The notes under the pieces were generated by a model. The model worked only from the letters and a program-made list of their open reading frames with translations, did not search any database and was not told where the DNA came from. The position numbers and the translations under genes are program-made. DNA of 45,167 bases from Gammaproteobacteria bacterium (GTDB lineage Bacteria > Pseudomonadota > Gammaproteobacteria > Steroidobacterales > XN24). Below are positions 34,203-44,220 of this stretch, piece after piece. Within the stretch, counting starts at the first letter, position 1. Each line of letters opens with the position of its first letter. The stretch spans positions 1-45,167 of the forward strand of contig JAHEFR010000021.1 of assembly GCA_024640085.1 (NCBI GenBank), given 5' to 3'.

Positions 34203-36068
34203 TCACTCCAGATACGTGTATCCGTCAAGGCCCTCGGACAACAGCCTGAGGAAGGCAGAGCGCCGTGCCCTGGGCAGGCTGGAGCTGGAAATCTTGTTGG
34301 CATAGCTTGCCCTGAGCTCGCCAGGCGCGAACTTGACGTAGGCCAGGAGCTCGGCGGCTGTATCGCCCTTGTGCGGAGGTCCGAGCAAGATCCGACCGTC
34401 TTCCGACAACTCAACGTCGACCGAGTCCGTATCGCCGAAAAGATTGTGAAGATCGCCCAGGATTTCCTGATAGGCCCCGACCATGAAGAAGCCCAGCAGA
34501 TATTCGCGCTCGTCCATCGCATGGACCGGCAGGCTATGCTCGACGCCCTCGCCGTCGATATAGCGGTCGATGCGGCCGTCGGAATCGCAGGTCAGGTCCT
34601 GCAGGATGGCGCGTCGGGAGGGGCACTCGTCCAGCCGCTGCACCGGGATGATGGGGAACAACTGATCGATAGCCCAGATGTCCGGCAGCGACTGGAATAT
34701 GGACAAGTTGATAAACACCTTGTCCGCGGTGACCGCCTCCAGTTCGTCGACGACATCCCGCGCGCGCCCGGAAGACTGTAGCCGTTGCCTGGCCTCGACC
34801 ATTACCGCTCGCCCGATGCTTTCGGCCAGCGCCCGGTCGGCCAAGGTAACCCGGCCGGCGGCGAAGGCATCCTGCACTTCCTGCAGTCGTTGCTGGGTTT
34901 CCCTGTACACCTCGTCAGCGGCCCGGTGTGCGAATTCGTCCATCTGCGCCAGCAACGCCTCGAGTTCCGGAACCGCCGTCCGATGGCCAACTTCTCCGAG
35001 CCTGGCATCGAAGGCGTCCACGCCGATGACGTTGGTGACCAGTACCGCATGCTGTGCAGTGAGGGCCCGCCCCGATTCGGACAACAGTGATGGCGGTTCC
35101 TCCCCGACCTCCCGGCACAGGCTTGCGAGGGTGGCGACGATAGCGTCAGCGTACTCCTCGACGGTGTAATTGACCGAGCAGGTGCTCCGCGACCGGGTCC
35201 CTTCGTAATCGACGCCGAGGCCGCCGCCCACGTCAGCCAGGTCCAGCGGGAGCCCGGCCTTGCGCAGGCCTACCAGGACTCTGCCCGCCTCGGAAATGCC
35301 GGCCCGGATGTCGCGGAGGTTGGTCACCTGGGATCCAAGGTGGATGTGGAGCAGTCGGGCTCTCTCGGCCCGACCTCTTTCGACCAGCGTGTGGGCCGCC
35401 TCCAGCAATTGACCGGCGGTCAGGCCGAACTTTGATTTTTCTCCGCCACTGTCCCGCCACTTGCCCGTGCCAAGGCTGGCCAGCCTGAGACGAAGGCCGA
35501 TGCGAGGCTCGACGCCCATCTCATCGGCCAGGTCAAGGACCCGCTCCAGTTCCGAGGGCTTCTCGATGACAACATAGACCTCGTGCCCCAACGCCTCCGC
35601 AGCGAGAGCCAGCCTCAGGTACTCGCTGTCCTTGTATCCGTTGCACACGATCAGGCCACCGCGGGGCGAGACGCCCAGCACGGCCATCAGTTCGGGCTTG
35701 CTGCCCGCTTCCAGACCTATCCTGTTGCCGCCGTGTTCAACCAGGGTCTCGATCACGCTCCGTTGCTGGTTGACCTTGATCGGATACACCAGCCGGTAAC
35801 CGCGGGGGTAATCATGGGTAGTGGCAGCGGCGGCAAAGGCGGAGCAGATCCGGTCGAGCCGATGGCGCAATATCCCCTTGAACCGGAACAGGATCGGAAG
35901 TGTCATGCCCGCTTCCCGGGCCAGGCTCACGAGGCGGGGCAATGCCACCGAAGGCCCGCATCCCGGCCGCACCTCGGCGTCGCCTGCGGCGTCGATATCG
36001 AAGTAGGAATCACCCCAGCGGTCGACGCCGTAGAGGCGGCGCGCGTCGTGTGAGCGGTCCTCTGACAT
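34203..36068 (-). CDS. speA: biosynthetic arginine decarboxylase
   Basis: PLP enzyme of fold type III that converts arginine to agmatine for putrescine/spermidine synthesis. At 621 aa it has the usual SpeA size. The PLP lysine is K98 in VYPIKVNQQRSVIETL. SLGTGKWRDSGGEKSKFGL, DVGGGLGVDYEGTRS and NLSIFQSLPDIWAIDQLFPI are family hallmarks. It is the first gene of a closely spaced run leading into algZR-hemCDXY, with a 66-base gap to the DUF4124 gene upstream. Confidence 0.96.
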   Translation of the reverse strand: MSEDRSHDARRLYGVDRWGDSYFDIDAAGDAEVRPGCGPSVALPRLVSLAREAGMTLPILFRFKGILRHRLDRICSAFAAAATTHDYPRGYRLVYPIKVNQQRSVIETLVEHGGNRIGLEAGSKPELMAVLGVSPRGGLIVCNGYKDSEYLRLALAAEALGHEVYVVIEKPSELERVLDLADEMGVEPRIGLRLRLASLGTGKWRDSGGEKSKFGLTAGQLLEAAHTLVERGRAERARLLHIHLGSQVTNLRDIRAGISEAGRVLVGLRKAGLPLDLADVGGGLGVDYEGTRSRSTCSVNYTVEEYADAIVATLASLCREVGEEPPSLLSESGRALTAQHAVLVTNVIGVDAFDARLGEVGHRTAVPELEALLAQMDEFAHRAADEVYRETQQRLQEVQDAFAAGRVTLADRALAESIGRAVMVEARQRLQSSGRARDVVDELEAVTADKVFINLSIFQSLPDIWAIDQLFPIIPVQRLDECPSRRAILQDLTCDSDGRIDRYIDGEGVEHSLPVHAMDEREYLLGFFMVGAYQEILGDLHNLFGDTDSVDVELSEDGRILLGPPHKGDTAAELLAYVKFAPGELRASYANKISSSSLPRARRSAFLRLLSEGLDGYTYLE

Positions 36069-36134
36069 ATAACGGGAGATTCCGGGCAGAGGACGACAGT
36101 CAGCCGGCCGGCATGGCCGGAGGAGTCTCCCGGG

Positions 36135-36608
36135 TCAGTTGCACCACTGCTCGATGTCCGCCTTGGCCTGCTCTCTTGCGGCGGTCAGTTCATCGTCTGT
36201 GAGGTAGCGCCGTTCGCCGCCGGGCAGGGTCTCGTAGAGTCTCGGCGCTGTCGTGTAGACGTTGAAGCGCTCCCTCGCGGCATTGCACTGGAGATCCCGC
36301 GTCCTGGCTTCCTCGGCGAGTCGCGTCGCTTCCTCTGCGGCGGTCTCCGACTGTTCTGCAGCCACGGCCGCAGCCTGGTTCTCTTCGTATTCCTCCCGCA
36401 TCAGCTCCCGGGTGACTCTCTGGGGGTCGGTCGGTTCGTAGAATACGCCCATGGGCTGGGCGCTGGGATCCAGGGGCCTGTCGCTGAAATAGATGACGCC
36501 ATTCTCATCGACCCAGCGGAAAACTTCCTGCTCGGCCCTTGCGATGCCTGTGACCGACAGCAGGACGGCGAGAAGTGCGAATACGTAAATGGAAGATCTG
36601 TGTTTCAA
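36135..36608 (-). CDS. DUF4124 domain-containing exported protein
   Basis: 157 aa from a TTG at 36608. This start follows GAGGAG with 6-base spacing and begins right at a signal peptide (MKHRSSIYVFALLAVLLSVT, cut after about ARA). The ATG further upstream (36635) would add a poor leader. The mature N-terminus EVFRWVDENGVIYFSDRP is the DUF4124 signature. A central Glu/Ala-rich coiled-coil stretch (EEYEENQAAAVAAEQSE) follows. It is a periplasmic protein of unknown function with a single Cys pair (QCNAAR, QWCN). It follows glnK by 23 bases and may be co-transcribed with it. Confidence 0.85.
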   Translation of the reverse strand: MKHRSSIYVFALLAVLLSVTGIARAEQEVFRWVDENGVIYFSDRPLDPSAQPMGVFYEPTDPQRVTRELMREEYEENQAAAVAAEQSETAAEEATRLAEEARTRDLQCNAARERFNVYTTAPRLYETLPGGERRYLTDDELTAAREQAKADIEQWCN

Positions 36609-36631
36609 GGATTTCTCCTCGGCTGATGCCT

Positions 36632-38328
<1,697 letters not shown>

Positions 38329-38349
38329 AGTTCTGTCTCCCTCCCGCGC

Positions 38350-38775
<426 letters not shown>

Positions 38776-38777
38776 CT

Positions 38778-38793
38778 AGCAGAATGCGTGCCA
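38778..38793 (-). promoter_or_regulatory. sigma-54 (RpoN) promoter of glnK-amtB
   Basis: On the minus strand TGGCACGCATTCTGCT matches the consensus TGGCACG-N4-TTGCW at all but one fixed base, with the invariant GG (-24) and GC (-12) ten bases apart. Transcription should start near 38767, giving a leader of about 79 bases before the glnK ATG. Confidence 0.9.
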
Positions 38794-38857
38794 TGTCGCG
38801 GATCACCCGTGATACGGGGCTTCCAGGGACCGGAATCAGGCCGGGGGGCAGGCGGCC

Positions 38858-38872
38858 GCACCCGGATGGTGC
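38858..38872. promoter_or_regulatory. NtrC-type enhancer site
   Basis: GCACC-CGGAT-GGTGC is a perfect 5-bp-arm palindrome matching the NtrC-site pattern GCACC-N5-GGTGC. It is centred about 98 bases upstream of the predicted sigma-54 start site, the usual enhancer distance. A GGTGC half-site lies further upstream at 38888-38892. Confidence 0.75.
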
Positions 38873-38978
38873 GAGGCCGGGCGTTGCGGTGCGCCAATTC
38901 AGGGCGACTGAGGGATAATTAGGCGGAAGCAGCGGTTTCGGGGGATGGGCTCCGACGCCGGAAACTGGAGAATGCCTC

Positions 38979-39242
38979 GTGGTGGACCCGAAGATCATCG
39001 ATGACCTCGCCAGACGGCTGGCCGATTCGGTCCCTGACAGTCTGCGAGCCCTGCAGCTGGACCTGGACCAGAACTTCAAGGCGGCGCTGCAAGTGGGCCT
39101 CGGCAAACTGGACCTGGTGACACGGGAGGAATTCGACGTGCAGCAGGGCGTGTTGCGTCGGACCCGGGAGCGCCTGGAAGCCCTCGAGACCAGACTGGCC
39201 GCTCTGGAGGGCGCCGGAGAAGCAGACGACGGCGGAGGCTGA
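38979..39242 (+). CDS. ubiK: ubiquinone biosynthesis accessory factor UbiK (BMFP family)
   Basis: 87-aa helical, membrane-associated protein that partners UbiJ in aerobic ubiquinone synthesis. IIDDLARRLADSVPDSLRAL and the amphipathic part QNFKAALQVGLGKLDLVTREEFDVQ are typical. The second half (LRRTRERLEALETRLAALE) is the trimerisation coiled coil. It starts with GTG at 38979 (or the adjacent GTG at 38982) after GGAG at 38967-38970. A GATAAT hexamer at 38914 could be its -10 box. It is divergent from glnK across a 290-base control region. Confidence 0.92.
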   Translation: MVDPKIIDDLARRLADSVPDSLRALQLDLDQNFKAALQVGLGKLDLVTREEFDVQQGVLRRTRERLEALETRLAALEGAGEADDGGG

Positions 39243-39280
39243 ACAACGACCGGAATACCGGCAACGCCAGGGAGGGCTGA

Positions 39281-40813
39281 ATGGGATTGGCGACGGTCGC
39301 GAGCCGGGCCCGCCTCGGACTCGAGGCCCCTGCTGTCTCGGTTGAGGTGGATCTGGCCGGCGGCCTTCCGGCGCTTTCCATCGTCGGATTGCCGGAGACG
39401 ACCGTCCGCGAGAGCAAAGACCGGGTCCGGGCGGCTTTGCGAAACTGCGGATTCCGCTTTCCTCCCCGGCGGATCACGGTCAACCTGGCACCGGCGGACC
39501 TGCCGAAGAGCGGCGGGCGATTCGACCTGCCCATCGCCCTCGGTGTGCTGGCAGCGTCCGGTCAACTGCCCTCGCAGGCCCTGCGCGGAATCGAGTTCAT
39601 CGGGGAATTGTCGCTGGACGGGCAGCTCAGGGCCGTGGATGGATGCCTGAGCGCCGCCGCCGCGGCAGCCCTCGACGACGCCACGCTTGTCGTGCCCGAG
39701 GGCAACCTGGCGGAGGCGGCGCTGGTGCGGGGGGCCCGGGTGATACCCGCGGATCACCTCATGGGCGTCTGGCGGCACCTGGCGGGCGACGAGCCCAGGG
39801 AGATCGTCGTCCGGGACGCACCCCGGTCCGTCACCGCACCCGGCGCGGACCTGGCCGATGTCCGTGGACAGCCCGCTGCCCGGCGCGCCCTGGAGATCGC
39901 GGCGGCGGGTGGGCACGATATCCTGATGGTTGGCCCGCCCGGAACCGGAAAGTCCATGCTTGCCAAGCGGTTGCCGGGGCTTTTGCCTGCCTTGCCCGGT
40001 CATGAGGCCCTCGACGTGGCGCTGGTGGTCGCGGCCCGCGACGGCAGGTTCCGCGTGGCCGACTGGGGCCGGCGGCCGTTCCGGCAGCCCCACCACACCG
40101 CTACGACCGCTGCGCTCATCGGCGGCGGATCCGTGCCCCGGCCCGGGGAAGTGTCTCTGGCGCACCGGGGCGTCCTGTTCCTGGACGAACTGCCGGAATT
40201 CCCGCGGGCAGTGCTGGACGCACTGCGACAACCTCTGGAAGACAGGGAGGTCACCGTGTGCCGTGCCGCCGGCAGGATGACTTTCCCCGCTGACTTCCAG
40301 CTGGTGGCCGCGATGAACCCCTGTCCCTGCGGCTACTTCGGCGATGAAACCGAGAGCTGCCGTTGTCCGCCAGAAACCGTGAGGCGTTACCAGGCCCGCA
40401 TCTCGGGACCGTTCATGGATCGGCTGGACGTACGGATCGAGGTCATCAGGCCACGGCCCGTCGCTCTGCTGGAGTGCGGTGCCGGGGACGAAGATAGTCG
40501 AACCGTCGCGGTCCGTGTCCGCGAGGGTCGCGCCCGCCAGGTTGCGCGCGGGTGTCTCAACGCCCGAATCCCGCCGGACAGGCTGATGGAGCAGGGTCGT
40601 CCGACCGGGCCGGCCCTGGACCTGCTGAGACGGTGCGCCGACAGATTCAGGTTGTCGGCGAGGGCCTGCCACCGGATCCTGCGTGTTGCCAGGACCATCG
40701 CCGATCTCAGGGACAGTGTAGAAACCGGTCCCGAGGACGTTTCCGAGGCAGTCTCGCTGCGGCCGACAGCGCCCTGGAGCGCGCCGGCGAGCGGCGGACA
40801 CCCCCGGGGTTAA
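39281..40813 (+). CDS. comM: ComM/YifB-type Mg-chelatase-like AAA+ ATPase
   Basis: 510 aa. The N-terminal ChlI-like domain (VASRARLGLEAPAVSVEVDL) is followed by the AAA+ core: Walker A GPPGTGKSM at about residue 218, QPHHTATTAALIGGG, and the Walker B-like GVLFLDELPEF. A cysteine-containing insert follows (NPCPCGYFGDE, then CRCPPETVRRYQ), and then the C-terminal domain. ComM is a hexameric helicase promoting branch migration during natural transformation in Vibrio and Haemophilus, but it is widespread. It starts 38 bases after ubiK with an AGGGAGGG ribosome-binding site. Confidence 0.94.
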   Translation: MGLATVASRARLGLEAPAVSVEVDLAGGLPALSIVGLPETTVRESKDRVRAALRNCGFRFPPRRITVNLAPADLPKSGGRFDLPIALGVLAASGQLPSQALRGIEFIGELSLDGQLRAVDGCLSAAAAAALDDATLVVPEGNLAEAALVRGARVIPADHLMGVWRHLAGDEPREIVVRDAPRSVTAPGADLADVRGQPAARRALEIAAAGGHDILMVGPPGTGKSMLAKRLPGLLPALPGHEALDVALVVAARDGRFRVADWGRRPFRQPHHTATTAALIGGGSVPRPGEVSLAHRGVLFLDELPEFPRAVLDALRQPLEDREVTVCRAAGRMTFPADFQLVAAMNPCPCGYFGDETESCRCPPETVRRYQARISGPFMDRLDVRIEVIRPRPVALLECGAGDEDSRTVAVRVREGRARQVARGCLNARIPPDRLMEQGRPTGPALDLLRRCADRFRLSARACHRILRVARTIADLRDSVETGPEDVSEAVSLRPTAPWSAPASGGHPRG

Positions 40814-40825
40814 TTCCGGTATAGT
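40795..40825 (+). promoter_or_regulatory. possible promoter of rep
   Basis: CGGACA (40795-40800) and TATAGT (40820-40825) lie 19 bases apart, upstream of the rep ATG at 40868. The -10 box is good; the -35 box and spacing are mediocre. Confidence 0.35.
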
Positions 40826-40867
40826 CCGCGCCCTCCCATCCCTGGCAGGTGCCGAACCCTCCGAGCG

Positions 40868-42874
40868 ATGCTCAATTCCGATCAGCAGAGAGCCGTTGAT
40901 TTCGTATCGGGGCCGCTTCTCGTGCTGGCGGGCGCCGGCAGCGGCAAGACCCGGGTAATCACGCACAAGATCGCGAGTCTCGCAAGCCGCCACGGCGTGC
41001 CGGCGTCCCGGATCGTGGCCGTGACCTTTACCAATAAGGCCGCACGGGAGATGAGAGACAGGGCGGCCAAGTTGATGGGCCGCAAGACGGCGGAGGAAGT
41101 CAGAATCTCCACCTTCCACCGTTTTGGCCTGGAGATACTCCGCCGGGAGTACGCTCACGCGGGATTGCGGCGGAACTTCTCGATCCTCGATTCGGCCGAC
41201 AGCCGGGCCCTGCTAAGAGACGCGCTTGCACAGGATGCGGCCGTCCCGGATTCCCTGATCGAGTCGTGTCGATCATCAATTTCCGCGTGGAAAAACGAGC
41301 TGGTGGACCCGGAGGAGGCCGGACGCCGAGCTGGAGATGATCTCGAAGCCGCGCGGGCCCGGCAGTACGAGGCCTACCAGGCGGCGCTCAAAAGTTACAA
41401 CGCCGTGGATTTTGACGATCTCCTGGTCTTGCCGACACGGGTGCTGGGGGCCCACGACAGCGCGCTGCAGCGCTGGCGGGACTTGACGGGATACCTGCTG
41501 GTGGACGAGTACCAGGACACCAATCACGTCCAGTACCAACTGGTGCGCCAACTGGTCGGCGATCGCGGCTTTCTGACGGTAGTCGGCGACGACGACCAGT
41601 CTATCTATGCCTGGCGTGGGGCCAGGCCCGAGAATCTCGCGATCCTGGCGACCGACTTCCCCGCACTGGAGGTGATCAAGCTGGAGCAGAACTACCGTTC
41701 CACGAGGCGGATACTGAACTCCGCCAACGCCCTGATTGCCGGTAATCCCCACCTGTTCGAGAAACGGCTGTGGAGCCAGCACGGTGACGGGGACCCGGTG
41801 CGGATACTCCGGGCGCGTGATGCCCGCGACGAAGCCGAACGGGTGGCCATGGAGATCCAGCGCCTGGCTATTGCCCGCCGTGCATCCTGGAGCGATATCG
41901 GTGTGCTGTATCGGAGCAACCATCAGGCCCGTCCATTGGAGCAGGCGCTCCGCAGCCGTGGCATCCCCGCCCGGGTGACGGGCGGGCCGTCGTTCTTCGA
42001 GCGGCCGGAGGTCCGTGATGTGATGGCCTATCTGCGCGTGATCGCCAATCCGGACGATGACGTCGCGTTCCTGCGGATCGTCAACGTGCCGCGGCGCGAG
42101 ATCGGGCCGACTACGATCGGGCGACTGGCCGAGTACGCATCCGCCAGGGGCCAGTCATTGCTGGAGGCCTGCTTCTCGACCGGGCTGCACGGGGCGGTCC
42201 AGGAAAAGGCCGTAGTCAGGCTCGAGCGATTCGCTCGTCGCATCGTCGAATGGCAGGACGCGGCGGAGCGGGGCGGCTCCGCCCGGGAACTGGCGTCAGA
42301 CGTCATCGAGGCGACCGGCTACCGGGACTGGCTGGGTGAATCCTCCCGGGACCGGCGCCAGGTGGAGCGCTGTCTGGAGAACCTCGACGAACTGCTGGAC
42401 TGGCTGCGCAGGCTTTCCGAGGATGCCACGGACGGGCGTTTGACCGAGGTGCTGGGCCGGCTCTCGCTGATGGACATGCTTGACCGCCAGGAGGGCGACT
42501 CCCAGGCCGACGCGGTCAGTCTCATGACGCTGCACGCAGCCAAGGGGCTCGAATTCCCACATGCTTTCCTTGTGGGCGTGGAAGAAGGGCTGCTGCCTCA
42601 CCATGCCAGCATCGAGGCGGAGACGGTCGAGGAGGAGCGTCGCCTGGCCTACGTGGGCATGACCCGGGCGATGCGGACGCTGACCATCACTCACGCGTCA
42701 CGACGGGCCCGCCACGGTGAAACCGTGGAATGCGAGCCCAGCCGCTTCCTGTACGAATTGCCAGCGGACCTCGTGGAGTGGGAGGGTCGCGAGCCCGAGC
42801 GGACGCCCGAGGAACGGCGAGAGCGCGATCAGGCGGCCATCGCCGACCTCCGGCAGATGCTGTCGGGTCCCTGA
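40868..42874 (+). CDS. rep: ATP-dependent DNA helicase Rep (UvrD/PcrA superfamily 1A)
   Basis: 3'-5' DNA helicase that clears replication-blocking proteins. 668 aa. Motif I AGAGSGKTR lies at 21-29, motif Ia TFTNKAAREM follows, motif II DEYQDTN is near residue 214, motif III is VGDDDQSIYAWRGA, motif IV EQNYRSTRRIL, motif V VSLMTLHAAKGLEF and motif VI EERRLAYVGMTRA. The length and the VGDDDQSIY form favour Rep over UvrD (usually about 720 aa). A terminator follows immediately. Confidence 0.94.
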   Translation: MLNSDQQRAVDFVSGPLLVLAGAGSGKTRVITHKIASLASRHGVPASRIVAVTFTNKAAREMRDRAAKLMGRKTAEEVRISTFHRFGLEILRREYAHAGLRRNFSILDSADSRALLRDALAQDAAVPDSLIESCRSSISAWKNELVDPEEAGRRAGDDLEAARARQYEAYQAALKSYNAVDFDDLLVLPTRVLGAHDSALQRWRDLTGYLLVDEYQDTNHVQYQLVRQLVGDRGFLTVVGDDDQSIYAWRGARPENLAILATDFPALEVIKLEQNYRSTRRILNSANALIAGNPHLFEKRLWSQHGDGDPVRILRARDARDEAERVAMEIQRLAIARRASWSDIGVLYRSNHQARPLEQALRSRGIPARVTGGPSFFERPEVRDVMAYLRVIANPDDDVAFLRIVNVPRREIGPTTIGRLAEYASARGQSLLEACFSTGLHGAVQEKAVVRLERFARRIVEWQDAAERGGSARELASDVIEATGYRDWLGESSRDRRQVERCLENLDELLDWLRRLSEDATDGRLTEVLGRLSLMDMLDRQEGDSQADAVSLMTLHAAKGLEFPHAFLVGVEEGLLPHHASIEAETVEEERRLAYVGMTRAMRTLTITHASRRARHGETVECEPSRFLYELPADLVEWEGREPERTPEERRERDQAAIADLRQMLSGP

Positions 42875-42889
42875 GCCTCGGTAAACGAG

Positions 42890-42916
42890 AAAGGCCGGCG
42901 CACGACCGGCCTTTTT
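42890..42916. terminator. Rho-independent terminator, probably bidirectional
   Basis: AAAGGCCGG (42890-42898) pairs with CCGGCCTTT (42906-42914) around a 7-base loop, with TTTTT at 42912-42916. It lies between the convergent rep and cytochrome c5 genes. The plus-strand T-run is better than the minus-strand one. Confidence 0.88.
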
Positions 42917-42937
42917 CGCAACTGGCGGGCTACGAGG

Positions 42938-43519
42938 CTACTTGCTGTTGTCGACCATGTATTGCACGGCAGCCTTGACGGAATCGTCGCTGAGATCCGC
43001 CCGGCCGCCCTTCGGCGGCATGTAACCGGCCGATCCCTGGAACCCGTTGATGGCGTGTTCGGCCAGGGTGTCCATGCCCTTGGAGACCCGGTCGGCCCAG
43101 GCAGCCGCATCCCCAAGTTTCGGCGCCCCGGCGACACCTGCCCCGTGACAGGCGGCACAAGCTGTGTTGTAGACATCCTCTCCGGACATCGCCGCCGCGA
43201 CTTGTACCGGGGCCGGCTGCTGAGGCGTGGCGGCCGGTGCGGCCAGATGACTGTTATCGGCGCCGGCGACGGCGACCTGCCCCACCGGCGCGATGCGCGC
43301 GGCGATCTGGGCCTGAACCATGGCATCTTCCTTGATGTACTCCTCCTGGGTGCGGGCCTGAACGACCTGCGCCAGGGCGTATATGCCCACGGCCACGGCG
43401 ACAAGACTGCCGAGCACTACCATGAAGATGTCGAAAAACTTGCGATCCTGCTCCGCACTCACGGTGATGTCCTCGTTGAAATATTGACCCGGATCGGGGT
43501 CGGAAATTGTAGCCTCCAT
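42938..43519 (-). CDS. membrane-anchored cytochrome c5 family protein
   Basis: 193 aa. An N-terminal soluble stretch is followed by an uncleaved membrane helix (about 29-50, FDIFMVVLGSLVAVAVGIYA), a linker rich in Ala, Pro and Gln, and a cytochrome c domain with CAACH (121-125). The axial Met is probably Met167 in YMPPKGG, typical of cytochrome c5. It should face the periplasm and shuttle electrons from the bc1 complex to terminal oxidases or other acceptors. It is a single gene, divergent from the tRNA and convergent with rep. Confidence 0.93.
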   Translation of the reverse strand: MEATISDPDPGQYFNEDITVSAEQDRKFFDIFMVVLGSLVAVAVGIYALAQVVQARTQEEYIKEDAMVQAQIAARIAPVGQVAVAGADNSHLAAPAATPQQPAPVQVAAAMSGEDVYNTACAACHGAGVAGAPKLGDAAAWADRVSKGMDTLAEHAINGFQGSAGYMPPKGGRADLSDDSVKAAVQYMVDNSK

Positions 43520-43555
43520 GGTGCCGTCACGCCACCCGGCGGTCGAAGCACACCG

Positions 43556-43585
43556 TTGGACGCGCCCTGGGCTTGCGGGTATTAT
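43556..43585 (+). promoter_or_regulatory. promoter of tRNA-Arg
   Basis: TTGGAC (43556-43561), 18-base spacer and TATTAT (43580-43585), followed by a GC-rich discriminator (GCGCCCC) of the kind found at stringently controlled stable-RNA promoters. The tRNA begins 20 bases after the -10 box. Confidence 0.6.
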
Positions 43586-43604
43586 TGCGCCCCTTTTCCG
43601 TGCG

Positions 43605-43678
<74 letters not shown>

Positions 43679-43691
<13 letters not shown>

Positions 43692-43717
43692 CTCCCTAGC
43701 GGAGGGTTTATTGTTGG
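43679..43717 (+). terminator. long perfect inverted repeat after tRNA-Arg
   Basis: A perfect 17-bp stem (43679-43695 with 43701-43717) and a 5-base loop (CTAGC) begin at the tRNA CCA end. It probably ends or processes the tRNA transcript, although no T-run follows. The left arm overlaps the 28-base direct repeat. Confidence 0.65.
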
Positions 43718-43923
43718 CTTGTCGGGGCTGGAGGAGGGCCTCAGCGGCCGGAGTTGCGAAGAGTTCAAGGAGCGCGACAGCTGTAGGGTTGCGATGGTGT
43801 GAATGGCTGCCTGGGCCCCGTTGCGCGGGTTCGATCGCGAAGCGGCCGCAGGCCGCGAAGCAAACGGCGAAGGGGAAGCGACGCCGGCTCCGGAGGGGTG
43901 AGCCTGGCGGAGCCAGGTGAGTC
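43692..43923. other. 232-base insert between the two tRNA-end repeats
   Basis: GC-rich DNA with no credible gene. It contains the right arm of the hairpin after the tRNA, a GCGGCC-GCA-GGCCGC palindrome (about 43849-43863) and a CCTGGC-GGA-GCCAGG hairpin near its right end (about 43903-43917). No integrase or other phage gene is present, so if it was a mobile element only a remnant or a very small non-autonomous unit remains. Open frames crossing it on the minus strand are tRNA-antisense artefacts. Confidence 0.5.
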
Positions 43924-43951
43924 ATCCTCTCGGGCGCGCCAACAATAAACC
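43924..43951 (+). repeat. direct repeat copy 2 (attR-like)
   Basis: Exact 28-base copy of 43664-43691, carrying only the 3' end of tRNA-Arg and 10 following bases. It lacks the rest of the tRNA and the right arm of the hairpin. Confidence 0.85.
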
Positions 43952-43956
43952 GGTGT

Positions 43957-44003
43957 ATTCCGGTCATATGGTTTACACCTTATTCCGGAGACATGGTTAA
44001 CAC
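43957..44003 (-). mobile_element. tandem terminal repeats resembling an IS21/IS481-type insertion-sequence end (remnant)
   Basis: Two 22-base units (43957-43978 and 43982-44003) share 18 positions, beginning ATTCCGG and ending in a TTWACAC-like end. On the minus strand they read TGTTAACCATGTCTCCGG and TGTAAACCATATGACCGG in tandem. This pattern recalls the repeated transposase-binding sites at ends of IS21- or IS481-type elements; that family link is from memory, not a search. No transposase frame accompanies it. Confidence 0.45.
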
Positions 44004-44220
44004 TTTCTCCGGCACGAACGGATTAGGGGCTGGTTCCACCCGGTCGCGGCCCTTAGCCTGGGTTGCGGTATTCGACGGCGCCAGGTTGATGTTGTGACGA
44101 ACCGATGTAGGCCGACGATCATTGTCGAACGCTTTTCAGTTCTTTGGCGCCGGCGTCCTGATTCATATTATTGTTAGCACCCCTGCCAACTGAAAACTAT
44201 TCCACATCGGGGAAATACAT
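44004..44220. other. intergenic DNA before the secreted-protein gene
   Basis: Somewhat lower in GC than the rest of the window in its right half. On the minus strand a short open stretch ends at the IS-like repeats, but it is interrupted by a stop near 44140 and matches no family recognised. No clear promoter was identified. A GGGGA ribosome-binding site for the next gene lies near 44208. Confidence 0.4.

Noticed and set aside
32765-34249. A 494-codon plus-strand open frame opposite algZ and the oxidoreductase
   Set aside because: Shadow frame; the minus-strand genes show clear kinase and dehydrogenase motifs.
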